A DNA stretch of 15,151 nt from Pseudomonadota bacterium (GTDB lineage Bacteria; Pseudomonadota; Alphaproteobacteria; Acetobacterales; Acetobacteraceae): contig JAEWCI010000570.1 in NCBI GenBank assembly GCA_023390705.1, positions 1 through 15,151 on the forward strand, read 5' to 3'. Positions 1 through 7,001 of the stretch are shown piece after piece (positions within the stretch are counted from its first letter, which is position 1; each line of letters starts with the position of its first letter). The translations under genes and the position numbers were made by a program. Under the pieces are notes generated by a model, which had not been told where the DNA came from, did not search any database, and saw nothing but the letters and a program-made list of their open reading frames with translations.

Positions 1-119
1 GGCCGGGCCTGGGCGGCCGTGCCGCCGAGCAATGCGGCGGCGCTGCCGGCGCCGGCGAGGCGCAGGATCATCAGCCGGCGATTGAGACGCCGGTCGTTAT
101 CTGTGTTCGACAAGGCCAT
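1..119 (-). CDS. Tat-type exported small protein, N-terminal fragment (paralogue of the 593-988 gene)
   Basis: Only the first 39 residues lie in the window; the gene continues past the left edge. The ATG at 119-117 follows a good ribosome-binding site (AAGGAAGG, two bases away). The peptide has a basic n-region with a twin arginine (NRRLMILRLAG), an Ala/Gly-rich hydrophobic core and an AQA-type cleavage site, so export, probably by Tat, is inferred. The stretch L-x-RRL-x-x-LR-x-AG-x-G matches the N-terminus of the next gene on the same strand almost position for position, so the two are paralogues. The mature part is not visible and its function is unknown. Whether it carries the same DNDPxD repeats cannot be seen here. 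Confidence 0.7.
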   Translation of the reverse strand, partial: MALSNTDNDRRLNRRLMILRLAGAGSAAALLGGTAAQAR

Positions 120-592
120 TTCCTTCCTTGGGCCGAGGATCGGTAACCACAGGTTGCGATAACATCGGTGAATATTCGTGTCGATAGTGGCGAAAACCTG
201 TGGCAGGGGCATGACAAACACGCCTGTTCCCCGCCACCGTCAGGGGAGAGGCGCTGCGCGCCGAGTTGGTGCCCTGACACCCGGGTCCGATGCCTTGCCT
301 GGCAACCGGCACGGCCGGCAGTAATGGCTTCCGCCCAGCCAGGGCCGAACTCCGGGGGCCGCGCAGACTGCGGCATGGCCGCCGCAGCAGCCCTTCACCC
401 CGGGGCAGGGGAATGCTCCGGTCGCGGTCCGCGGGGCCATGCATGCGGGCGGATTTCCCCGCCCGGGCAACCTGGCCGTGATGGGCTGGCCTATGGCCGA
501 TCGCGTTCGATGCTGAACGCCAATCCGCTGCAGGTCATTGCTTACAGAGCAGATCCACGCTTCCGGACCTTCAGTCCCGTCCGCGGTCCGCC
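120..592. other. Non-coding stretch between the two Tat-type paralogues
   Basis: This 473-base gap holds no ORF with convincing coding character; the short frames in it are Arg/Pro/Ala-rich GC shadows without good ribosome-binding sites. Its first 85 bases are AT-richer and hold the promoter and inverted-repeat region of the left gene. A 7-pair GC hairpin (446-452 with 459-465, loop of 6) and a weak 6-pair repeat (564-569 with 585-590) lie nearer the end of the 593-988 gene. Either could help terminate that gene on the minus strand, but neither has a T-run. I see no tRNA or other RNA gene. Confidence 0.5.
147..203 (-). promoter_or_regulatory. Inverted repeat bracketing a possible promoter of the left-edge gene
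   Basis: The perfect 9-base arms CCACAGGTT (147-155) and AACCTGTGG (195-203) are 39 bases apart in an AT-richer patch. Between them, read on the minus strand, TCGACA (184-179) resembles a -35 box and is followed after 17 bases by TATCGC (161-156), a weak -10. This would place transcription start about 30 bases before the ATG at 119. The 8-base palindrome GAATATTC (170-177) sits near the centre. Promoter and operator roles are inferred; the repeat itself is directly visible. Confidence 0.35.
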
Positions 593-988
593 CTAGCGCC
601 AGCCGCGGCCGCGGCCGGCCGAATCGTAGGGGTCGTTGTCGGTCACCGAGCGACGGGGCGGCGCATAGCCACGGCCGCGTCCTGCCGAGTCGTAAGGGTC
701 GTTGTCGGTCACCGAGCGGCGCGGCGGGGCGTAGTAGCCCCGGCCATGTCCGGCGGCGTCGCGCGGGTCGTTGTCCGTGCGGCCGGTGCCGTAACCGCGG
801 CGGCCATAGCCGGGTGCGTCATAGGGATCGCTGTCGGTGCGGGCTTCGGTGGCGCCAGGGGCCTGGGCGGGGGCGGGCGCCCGGGTTGCCGCTTCCGCGG
901 CGCCGGCGGCACCGGTGGCGAGGCCGACACCGGCGACACGCAAGACGAAGAGCCGGCGCCCAAGTCGGGGATCGCGCGGTGCGGCCAT
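593..988 (-). CDS. Small Tat-type exported protein with TDNDPxD/GRG tandem repeats
   Basis: This 131-residue protein starts at the ATG at 988-986, preceded by AGGAG six bases upstream. That decides the start, although the frame stays open far upstream. Residues 10-35 form a twin-arginine-like leader (GRRLFVLRVAG then an Ala/Gly core). An Ala/Pro linker follows, and from residue 51 four repeats begin at residues 51, 71, 94 and 116 with the core T-D-[NS]-D-P-x-D-x-x-G and Gly/Arg/Tyr-rich tails. The acidic D-x-D-x-x-D spacing recalls calcium-binding loops, but that is inference only. Similar short repeat proteins are, as far as I recall, annotated only as twin-arginine signal proteins of unknown function. 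It is paralogous at the N-terminus to the left-edge gene and divergent from the SapC-family gene across 171 bases. Function unknown. Confidence 0.75.
   Translation of the reverse strand: MAAPRDPRLGRRLFVLRVAGVGLATGAAGAAEAATRAPAPAQAPGATEARTDSDPYDAPGYGRRGYGTGRTDNDPRDAAGHGRGYYAPPRRSVTDNDPYDSAGRGRGYAPPRRSVTDNDPYDSAGRGRGWR
596..838 (-). repeat. In-gene tandem repeat, about 66-base period
   Basis: This region encodes residues 51-131 of the Tat-type protein. The two copies nearest the stop are almost identical in DNA: 624-652 and 690-718 differ at one base over 29 positions, 66 bases (22 codons) apart. The two upstream copies have diverged. Near-identity at DNA level for the last two units suggests a recent duplication or conversion within the gene. 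Confidence 0.8.
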
Positions 989-1159
989 GGGATGCTCCTG
1001 GGCTTGGTCCAGATGCGGCATATTCGGCCTGATACCCAGGGTTGCGCAAGCCATGACCGTCATTCGGATGCCCGTTTTCCTTGTGGGAGGACGGGATTGC
1101 CGCCGCATCCTTGCGGTAGCGCGGCGCGGTGGGCAAAACCACCGCAAGGAGTATCCGCC

Positions 1160-1912
1160 ATGTCCGACATCCCGCCTCCCGCCCAGGCAACCGAGGCAGC
1201 CGCCCCGGCCCTGCCCCCTTTGTACCAGGGGCTGGAGCCTGTGATGGCGCAGCGCCATGCGGGGCTGCGGCTGCGTGATGCCGGGCTCGGCTTCGCCGCG
1301 GCGGCCAGCGCCGTGCCGCTGGCCGCCGAGGAATTCGTCCTCGCGGCCCGCACCATGCCCATCGTCTTCGCCGCCCAGGCGCCGCATGTGCCGCTGGCCC
1401 TCACCGGGCTGCAGGCCGGCCACAATCTCTACCTGGAAGACGGCAAGTGGCGGCCGGGCAGCTATGTGCCGGCCTATCTGCGCCGCTACCCCTTCTTCCT
1501 GGTCCGGGTCACCGATCAGTCGGAGGAACTGGCGCTCTGCCTGGACCCCGGTGCGCCGCAGCTTTCCACCGAGACGGGCGAGAGCCTGTTCGATGCCGAC
1601 GGCAAGCCCACCGCGCAGCTTCAGCGCGCCTTCGAATTCTGCCGTGCTGTGGAGGAGGCGATGCTGCGCACCAGGGCGATGGCCGATGGCCTGGCCGCGC
1701 TGGGCCTGCTGAAGCCTTCCCAGGTGCAGTTCGACCACGGCGGCAAGCCGCTGCGGGTGGACGGCTTCCACGCCGTGGACCGTGACGCGCTGAAGGCGCT
1801 GCCGGCCGGGAAGCTGGCCGAACTGCGCGACAAGGGCTGGCTCGAAGCGGTCTATGCCCATCTTCTCTCGATCGGCGGCCTGCCGGAGCTGGCGCGCGAC
1901 CTGCGCCAGTAA
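1160..1912 (+). CDS. SapC family protein
   Basis: This 250-residue protein matches the SapC family (named after a Campylobacter fetus S-layer locus) by its pattern and usual length. An N-terminal Pro/Ala tail is followed by LYQGLEPVMAQRHAGLRL (residues 21-38), the EEF...PIVF block near residues 57-70, and the signature YVPAYLRRYPFFLV (102-115). AAGGAG eight bases before the ATG at 1160 fixes the start; the frame is open much further upstream, but that is antisense to the repeat gene. No signal peptide or membrane segment is seen. The biochemical role of the family is not established, and a link to surface layers in this organism would be speculation. It lies 92 bases before tctC on the same strand, so read-through is possible, but there is no clear functional link. 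Confidence 0.88.
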   Translation: MSDIPPPAQATEAAAPALPPLYQGLEPVMAQRHAGLRLRDAGLGFAAAASAVPLAAEEFVLAARTMPIVFAAQAPHVPLALTGLQAGHNLYLEDGKWRPGSYVPAYLRRYPFFLVRVTDQSEELALCLDPGAPQLSTETGESLFDADGKPTAQLQRAFEFCRAVEEAMLRTRAMADGLAALGLLKPSQVQFDHGGKPLRVDGFHAVDRDALKALPAGKLAELRDKGWLEAVYAHLLSIGGLPELARDLRQ

Positions 1913-2004
1913 GGGGGAGAAGGCGCCGGGGGTGCCGCCGGGCCGTCGGCTTCCGGTGGCCGTGGCAAGGCGTTATGAATCAAGCGCGACCCCCGGGAGG
2001 AACC

Positions 2005-2979
2005 ATGCCCCAGCGCCGATCCCTGCTTCTCGCACTGGCCGCCGCCGCCGCGCTGCCGCCGGGCCTCGCTGGCTCCGCCCGGGCGGAGCAGCGCTTCGCC
2101 AGCCTCTACATGTTCATCCCCGCCGGGCCCGGCGGCGGCTGGGACGGGCTGGGAAGGGCCATCGAACAGGTGGCGCGCGGCGCCGGCCTGGTCGGCACCT
2201 TCCAGTTCGAGAATGTCGGCGGCGCCGGCGGCACGGTGGGCCTGCCGCGCTTCGTCGGCCAGCGGCGCGGCCGGGGCGACAGCCTGATGGTTTCCGGCTC
2301 CATCATGGTGGGCGCCGTGCTGACCAACCGCACCCCGGTGGGCATCAAGGACCTGACGCCGGTCGCCCGGATGACGGAGGAGGCCGGCGTCATCGTGGTG
2401 CCCGCCAATTCCAACATCCAAGACCTGAAGGGTTTCCTGGATGCGCTGAAGGCCAACCCCGGCGCCGTCTCCATCGCCGGCGGCAGCGCCGGCGGCACGG
2501 ACCACATCACTCTCGGGCTGATCCTGAAGTCGCTCGGCCGCAATGCGCGGGAAGGCTCCTATGTCGCCTTCGCCGGCGGCGGGCCGGCCCAGGCGGCGAT
2601 CCTCGGCGCGCAGGTGACAGCGGGCATCTCCGGCTTCTCGGAATTCGCCGAACAGATCAAGGCCGGCCGCATGCGCGCCCTGGCCACCACCGGCGAAACC
2701 CGTACCGACCCTGGCATCCCGACGCTGAAGGAAAGCGGCGTGGACGTGGTGATCACCAACTGGCGCGGCGTCTTCGCGCCCCCCGGCATCCGCCCCGATG
2801 CACGGGAGAAGCTGGTGCAGTTGATGACCGAGATCCACGCCCTGCCGGCCTGGCAGGAGATGCTGAAGACCCGCGACTGGCAGGACGCCTTCATGACCGG
2901 CGCGGAATTCGACCGGTTCCTCGAACGCGACCGGGCCCAGACCGAGGCGGTGCTGAAGGATATCGGGCTGGCCCAGTGA
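2005..2979 (+). CDS. tctC: TTT transporter periplasmic receptor (Bug/TctC family)
   Basis: This 324-residue periplasmic solute-binding protein is expected to bind a carboxylate-type ligand and deliver it to TctAB; the exact substrate is unknown. The leader (PQRRSLLLAL, Ala-rich core, SARA|E) is a clear signal peptide. The family pattern follows: FIPAGPGGGWDGLGR near residue 35, ENVGGAGGTVG near 70, and the NWRGVFAPPGI block near residue 255. The ATG at 2005 has GGAGG four bases upstream and is preferred over an ATG at 1975 that would add ten residues before the leader. Its stop almost touches tctB, and it heads the C-B-A operon. Of the four receptors in this window it is the only one with membrane partners beside it. 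Confidence 0.92.
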   Translation: MPQRRSLLLALAAAAALPPGLAGSARAEQRFASLYMFIPAGPGGGWDGLGRAIEQVARGAGLVGTFQFENVGGAGGTVGLPRFVGQRRGRGDSLMVSGSIMVGAVLTNRTPVGIKDLTPVARMTEEAGVIVVPANSNIQDLKGFLDALKANPGAVSIAGGSAGGTDHITLGLILKSLGRNAREGSYVAFAGGGPAQAAILGAQVTAGISGFSEFAEQIKAGRMRALATTGETRTDPGIPTLKESGVDVVITNWRGVFAPPGIRPDAREKLVQLMTEIHALPAWQEMLKTRDWQDAFMTGAEFDRFLERDRAQTEAVLKDIGLAQ

Positions 2980-2987
2980 GCGGCGCC

Positions 2988-3521
2988 ATGAGCCCCGCCA
3001 TGCGGGAGGCCAGGGGCCGCGACCGGCGCGCGCCGGATTTCGCGGTCGGCCTGTTCGTCCTGCTGCTGGGCGGGCTGGTCCTGTGGCAGGCGGCGGTGAT
3101 CCCGGCCTCGCCGATCTATGCCCAGGTCGGGCCGAAGGCCATCCCCTATCTGGTGGCGGCCGGGCTGCTGGCGCTGGGCGCCGGGCTTTGCCTCTCCGCC
3201 CTGCGCGGCGGCTGGTCGGTGACGCTTGAGGAAGTGCAGCACGCGCCGCCCACCAATTGGCGGTCGCTGGGCCTGCTGCTGGGCGGGCTGGCGGCCAATC
3301 TGGCGCTGATCGGGCCGTTCGGCTTCTCGGTGGCCGCCACGGCGCAATTCGTGCTGGTGGCGGCGGCCTTCGGCTCCCGCCGGGTGCTGCGGAACCTGCT
3401 GCTGGCGCTGGTCCTCTCCCTGGTGGTGTGGTTCGGCTTCGTGCAACTGCTGGGCGTGAACATCGGTGCCGGCCTGCTGGAAGGCGCCATCCTGAAGGCC
3501 CTCGGCCAGGACATTCCCTGA
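2988..3521 (+). CDS. tctB: TTT transporter small membrane subunit (TctB family)
   Basis: This 177-residue small integral membrane subunit pairs with TctA; length and topology fit TctB. I see about four hydrophobic segments: FAVGLFVLLLGGLVLW, the AIPYLVAAGLLALGAG region, a SLGLLLGGLAANLALIG/AATAQFVLVAAAF pair, and NLLLALVLSLVVWFGFVQLLG. The start is uncertain: in-frame GTG at 2976 (overlapping the tctC stop), ATG at 2988 and ATG at 3000 all lack a strong ribosome-binding site. I chose 2988. Translational coupling to tctC is likely because the genes are essentially contiguous. Its TGA overlaps the tctA ATG by one base (TGATG), a classic coupling arrangement. Confidence 0.88.
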   Translation: MSPAMREARGRDRRAPDFAVGLFVLLLGGLVLWQAAVIPASPIYAQVGPKAIPYLVAAGLLALGAGLCLSALRGGWSVTLEEVQHAPPTNWRSLGLLLGGLAANLALIGPFGFSVAATAQFVLVAAAFGSRRVLRNLLLALVLSLVVWFGFVQLLGVNIGAGLLEGAILKALGQDIP

Positions 3522-5026
3522 TGAATCCTATCGAGGGCCTGGCCCTGGGCTTCGGCCATGCGCTGACCCTGGCCAATCTGGGCTGGGCGCTGCTCGGCTG
3601 CTTTCTCGGCACCGCGGTGGGGGTGCTGCCGGGGATCGGGCCGGCGCTGACCATCGCGCTGCTGCTGCCCATCACCTTCCAGGTCAACGCCACCGGCGCC
3701 TTCATCCTGTTCTGCGGCGTCTTCTACGGCGCCATGTACGGCGGCAGCACCACTTCCATCCTGCTCAACACGCCGGGCGAGTCGGGCTCCATCATCACCG
3801 CGCTGGAAGGCGCGAAGATGGCGCGCAACGGCCGGGCCGGGCCGGCCCTGGCCACCGCCGCCATCGGCAGCTTCGTGGCGGGGACGATCGGCACGCTCGG
3901 CATCAGCTTCCTCGGCCCCATCGTGGTGGAATTGGCGCTGAGGCTGGGGCCGGCGGAGTATTTCTCGCTGATGGTGCTGTGCTTCGTCACCGTCTCGGCG
4001 GTGCTCGGGGGTTCGGCGCTGCGCGGCCTCACCAGCCTGTTCTTCGGCCTGCTGCTGGGGCTGATCGGCATCGACCTGCAGACCGGCCAGCCGCGCCTGA
4101 CCTTCGGCATCCCGGAATTGCTGGATGGCGTGAACGTGGTGCTGGTGGCGGTCGCGCTCTTCGCGGTGGGGGAGACGCTCTACCTCGCCTGGCACCATGT
4201 CGAGGGCAAGCAGGAGGTGCGGCCGGTCGGCCACATCATGATGAGCCGCGAGGATTTCCGGCGGAGCTGGAAGCCCTGGCTCCGCGGCAGCCTGCTGGGC
4301 TTCCCCTTCGGCGTCATGCCGGCCGGCGGCACCGAGATGCCGACCATGCTGAGCTACTATGCCGAACGCAAGCTGGTGCCGCCCGAGCACGCCAAGGAGT
4401 TCGGCACCACCGGCGCGATCGAGGGCGTGGCCGGGCCGGAAGCCGCCAACAACGCCGCCGCGGCCGGGGTGCTGGTGCCGATGCTCACCCTGGGCCTGCC
4501 AACCAGCGCGACCGCCGCCATCATGCTCTCCGCCTTCCAGAGCTATGGCATCAACCCGGGGCCGCTGCTGTTCACCCAGCAGGCGGAGCTGGTCTGGACG
4601 CTGATCGCCAGCCTCTACATCGCCAATATCCTGCTGGTGGTGCTGAACCTGCCGCTGGTCGGGTTGTGGGCGCGCATCCTGAAGATCCCGCAACCGCAGC
4701 TCTATGCCGGCATCCTGATCTTCGCCACCATCGGCACCTACGGCATCAGCAACAGCATCACGGACCTGGTGCTGCTGTATGGCATCGGCATCATCGCCAT
4801 GTTCATGCGCCGCTTCGATTTCCCGACGGCGCCGGTGGTCATCGGCATGATCCTGGGCCCGATGGCCGAACAGGCGCTGCGCCAAGCGCTGACCATCAGC
4901 CAGGGCGACTGGACCACCTTCGCCACCCGGCCGGTGAGCCTGGCGATCCTGCTGCTGGCGCTGGCGGCCCTGGCCGGGCCGCGGCTGTATGGTGCCTGGG
5001 CGCGGCGGGCGGCAGCCGGGCAATAG
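3521..5026 (+). CDS. tctA: TTT transporter large membrane subunit (TctA family)
   Basis: This 501-residue multi-pass membrane permease subunit has the usual TctA length. Hallmarks are GVLPGIGP (residues 34-41), the YGGSTTSILLNTPGE block (73-87), FPFGVMPAGGTEMPT (261-275), and EGVAGPEAANNAAAAG (301-316) followed by LTLGLPTSATAAI. About ten to twelve hydrophobic segments are visible. With TctB it forms the cytoplasmic-membrane channel of a secondary transporter that takes ligand from the periplasmic TctC. Its ATG overlaps the tctB stop by one base, so it is translationally coupled and has no separate ribosome-binding site worth noting. It is the last gene of the operon; a weak terminator candidate follows directly. 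Confidence 0.95.
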   Translation: MNPIEGLALGFGHALTLANLGWALLGCFLGTAVGVLPGIGPALTIALLLPITFQVNATGAFILFCGVFYGAMYGGSTTSILLNTPGESGSIITALEGAKMARNGRAGPALATAAIGSFVAGTIGTLGISFLGPIVVELALRLGPAEYFSLMVLCFVTVSAVLGGSALRGLTSLFFGLLLGLIGIDLQTGQPRLTFGIPELLDGVNVVLVAVALFAVGETLYLAWHHVEGKQEVRPVGHIMMSREDFRRSWKPWLRGSLLGFPFGVMPAGGTEMPTMLSYYAERKLVPPEHAKEFGTTGAIEGVAGPEAANNAAAAGVLVPMLTLGLPTSATAAIMLSAFQSYGINPGPLLFTQQAELVWTLIASLYIANILLVVLNLPLVGLWARILKIPQPQLYAGILIFATIGTYGISNSITDLVLLYGIGIIAMFMRRFDFPTAPVVIGMILGPMAEQALRQALTISQGDWTTFATRPVSLAILLLALAALAGPRLYGAWARRAAAGQ

Positions 5027-5029
5027 CCG

Positions 5030-5062
5030 CCGCCCTGCCACACCTACTCCGGGCGGTCGTTT
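5030..5062 (+). terminator. Possible terminator after tctA
   Basis: CCGCCC (5030-5035) can pair with GGGCGG (5051-5056) across a 15-base loop, followed by TCGTTT. It begins three bases after the tctA stop. The short stem, long loop and poor T-run make it a weak intrinsic terminator. Confidence 0.35.
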
Positions 5063-5193
5063 CATTACGAAATAAAACCGGCTTGTCCTGGCCCGCCTGC
5101 ACCGGGACCCGGATTTCCTTGGTGCCGTTTGCGCCATATCAAAGCTTACGCCTCGCGGCTGCCCTAGAATGAAGTGTTGCAAGGGAGGCAACC

Positions 5194-5802
5194 GTGCTGA
5201 CCTTCAATGACTGCCTGGGATTGAGCGAGCTTGACCCGGAGCAGGTCGCCGCGCTCGCCAGACACGAGCACCTGCCCGAAATCGTTGCCTTGGAGATGGG
5301 GTGGTCGCTGTGCGGGACGCCAGAAGGCAAGCGGCAGATCCGGCGGATGATCCTCGATGACATCGAGGCCGCATGCAGGAAGGGCGATACGCGCGATGCC
5401 GCCAGGCTGGGGCTCGCGTTGCATCGGTTCCTTGAAGCTCATCTGGGTCGGCATGAGCCGGCGGAACCCCCCGGGCGTGCAGGCCGCAGACCGGATGCGC
5501 CCACTGCATGGCACGGTGGCGTTGATCCGCTGATACAGGTGCTCGGGCTCGAACCCGAGACAGTCCTACGGCTACGGGAGCGCGTGGATGCCTGTCTGGG
5601 GTTGATGATGCATCGCTTCGGCCTGGACCGTGCGTCGGTGCAGGAGCGCTTCCCGACTGAGATGCAGGTAGCGGAGATGTGCTGCGCGGCCTGCACTGAG
5701 CTTGGGCGTTGCCGCCGTTTCCTGGCCGGCACAGCGAAGGGTGAGATGCCTTTGGACTTCTGTCCGAACGCACCACTTTTCAGAGACCTTGCCTTGCCCT
5801 AG
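5194..5802 (+). CDS. Two-domain protein: LTFNDCL-type N-terminal domain fused to a DUF6455-like cysteine domain
   Basis: This 202-residue protein starts at the GTG at 5194, with GGGAGG five bases upstream and a TAGAAT -10-like box at 5165-5170. Residues 2-82 (LTFNDCLGLSELDPEQVA, HEHLPEIVALEMG, RRMILDDIEAA) resemble a small stand-alone protein common in Rhodospirillales and relatives. Residues 127-199 resemble DUF6455: RVDACLGLMMHRFGLD, then cysteines at 164, 167, 173 and 190 in C-x2-C-x5-C-x16-C, ending in FCPN. The four cysteines suggest metal or Fe-S binding (inferred). A Pro/Arg/Ala linker joins the parts. No signal peptide or membrane segment is visible. The RTX-like gene follows 32 bases later on the same strand. 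Both domains are of unknown function; the domain matches are from memory of family patterns. Confidence 0.7.
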   Translation: MLTFNDCLGLSELDPEQVAALARHEHLPEIVALEMGWSLCGTPEGKRQIRRMILDDIEAACRKGDTRDAARLGLALHRFLEAHLGRHEPAEPPGRAGRRPDAPTAWHGGVDPLIQVLGLEPETVLRLRERVDACLGLMMHRFGLDRASVQERFPTEMQVAEMCCAACTELGRCRRFLAGTAKGEMPLDFCPNAPLFRDLALP

Positions 5803-5834
5803 CGCGAAGGGTTCTGAGTTTAAGGAGCGGGCTC

Positions 5835-6779
5835 ATGCGCGACGCAGATGACATCCAGGTTGACCTTCCGATCCTTTGGTCTGGTTTCTATCCATACACG
5901 GAATACGGCGACACATCGGGCACGCTTGAGCATCATGATCGCGGTGGCGACCAGATGCTTCCGGAAGGTTTCTCCGCCTACTTGTCAGCCAACCAACTGG
6001 TGCCGCCCCAGGTGTATCTCTCCGTATTTGGCGATGCTGATGTGATCCGGCAGCACGCCATCGGTGGTGATGACACGATGGCGGCCTCCCAGGTGGGCAC
6101 CATCCTGATGGTTGGCGATGCAAGGCTGATGCTGGACCATGCCGTGGGCGGCGATGATGTATTCAGGCCGTACTCAAACTATGTAGTAGCCTATGGCGAT
6201 GCCGAGATCATGTCAGACCACGCTTTTGGCGGGAACGACAGCCTCTTCGGCAGTGCAGGGATAGGTGCGCGCCTCGCCGCCACCAACCATCTTTATGGCG
6301 ACGCCTACGCCATGTCCGATCAAGCAAAGGGTGGCGACGATATGGTCTTCGGCGGCGGCTCATACCCGGGCAATATCAATCTCCTCTATGGCGACGCCTA
6401 CATAATGTCCGGGCATGCGAAGGGCGGGGACGATACCCTGGTTGCCGGTAGGAACGCCAGTCGCAATGAGATGTGGGGCGACGCGGCCGCTATAGAAGGC
6501 AGTCATGTGGAGACAGGCCGGGACGTCTTTGTGCCAGGGAAAGGAACCGGAATGACCATCATTCACGATTTCGAGCCAGGTAAGGACGTCATTGATGTGA
6601 GGTCATATGGATTCAGTAATTTCTTTGAATTGTCCGAACGTATTTCGGTCACTGAAACCGGCAGTTACATCTTCTTTTCTTGGCAATTTTCAGAGCCTGG
6701 ATCCCCGGATTCTCTGGAGAACTCAATTACAGTACTTGGCGATTTCGCCCTGACACCCAGCGACTTCCTGGTTGTCTGA
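5835..6779 (+). CDS. RTX-like repeat protein, probably type I secreted
   Basis: This 314-residue protein starts at the ATG at 5835 with AAGGAG seven bases upstream. It has no N-terminal signal peptide. Seven repeats of the type [YFVW]-G-D-A-x-x-M-x-x-H-A-x-G-G-[DN]-D carry GD at residues 25, 66, 94, 121, 155, 186 and 215, roughly every 27-41 residues; the first and last are degenerate. The GG[DN]D cores resemble hemolysin-type calcium-binding (RTX) repeats. The C-terminus (IIHDFEPGKDVIDV near 242-255, ending SITVLGDFALTPSDFLVV) is typical of type I secretion substrates. So it is probably a Ca2+-binding extracellular protein; activity unknown. No ABC/HlyD/TolC exporter genes are in the window. 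GC drops sharply at the 3' end (24 of 60 bases in 6601-6660), suggesting acquisition. It may be cotranscribed with the preceding gene. Confidence 0.8.
   Translation: MRDADDIQVDLPILWSGFYPYTEYGDTSGTLEHHDRGGDQMLPEGFSAYLSANQLVPPQVYLSVFGDADVIRQHAIGGDDTMAASQVGTILMVGDARLMLDHAVGGDDVFRPYSNYVVAYGDAEIMSDHAFGGNDSLFGSAGIGARLAATNHLYGDAYAMSDQAKGGDDMVFGGGSYPGNINLLYGDAYIMSGHAKGGDDTLVAGRNASRNEMWGDAAAIEGSHVETGRDVFVPGKGTGMTIIHDFEPGKDVIDVRSYGFSNFFELSERISVTETGSYIFFSWQFSEPGSPDSLENSITVLGDFALTPSDFLVV
5904..6524 (+). repeat. RTX-variant repeat region
   Basis: This region codes for residues 24-230, with seven diverged copies of a GDA...GG[DN]D unit. Copies four and five (LYGDAYAMSDQAKGGDD and LYGDAYIMSGHAKGGDD) are nearly identical in protein. 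The units are longer than the classical nine-residue RTX nonapeptide and each contains one GG[DN]D core. Confidence 0.7.
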
Positions 6780-6978
6780 GTGCCTCCTTCATATTGCCCT
6801 CGCTCAACGCCTGGGCAGGGCCGTAGCGGCGGTAAAGATGAAAGGCGACGGCGGATTTCAGGATGGCTTCGTGGTCGCGCGCGGCGGCGGTAGGTAGTAG
6901 GCATACCAGCCGTCGAGGGCTACCCGACGCCAGGGCATGCATGAGTTGCGCGATCGCTCTGCCAAGCTCGTCATCCAC
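6727..6978 (-). CDS. Doubtful small ORF, hypothetical
   Basis: This is a possible 83-residue protein starting at the GTG at 6978-6976. A perfect AGGAGG (6994-6989) lies ten bases upstream, longer than ideal spacing. The sequence (for example AQLMHALASG, ARDHEAILKSAVAFHLYRRYG) looks helix-forming and reasonably balanced rather than shadow-like. The C-terminal 18 codons, however, run antisense into the end of the RTX-like gene. I do not recognise a family. It could equally be a decayed remnant of a longer gene or a mobile element, since it sits between the low-GC genes and a strong hairpin. It is offered because nothing else occupies 6780-7001. Confidence 0.25.
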   Translation of the reverse strand: MDDELGRAIAQLMHALASGSPRRLVCLLPTAAARDHEAILKSAVAFHLYRRYGPAQALSEGNMKEALRQPGSRWVSGRNRQVL

Positions 6979-7001
6979 CTCGCCTTTGCCTCCTACGCCG
7001 T

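Noticed and set aside
120..592. tRNA or small-RNA gene in the left non-coding stretch
   Set aside because: I could not find a cloverleaf, a T-loop consensus or a promoter-terminator pair that would support one.
596..838. CRISPR-like or non-coding tandem repeat
   Set aside because: The period is a whole number of codons, it has no unique spacers, and it lies in a frame with a good start and leader. It is a protein repeat.
746..1159. In-frame upstream extension of the SapC-family gene
   Set aside because: It is antisense to the Tat-type repeat gene. The ATG at 1160 has a clean AAGGAG, and the family begins there.
1852..3705. 617-codon open frame on the minus strand
   Set aside because: It is antisense to tctC and tctB, is dominated by Arg/Pro/Ala, and has no family resemblance. 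It is a GC-rich shadow of real genes.
3146..5191. 681-codon open frame on the minus strand
   Set aside because: It is antisense to the clear tctB and tctA genes, with His/Gln/Arg/Asp-rich low-complexity content typical of an antisense GC shadow.
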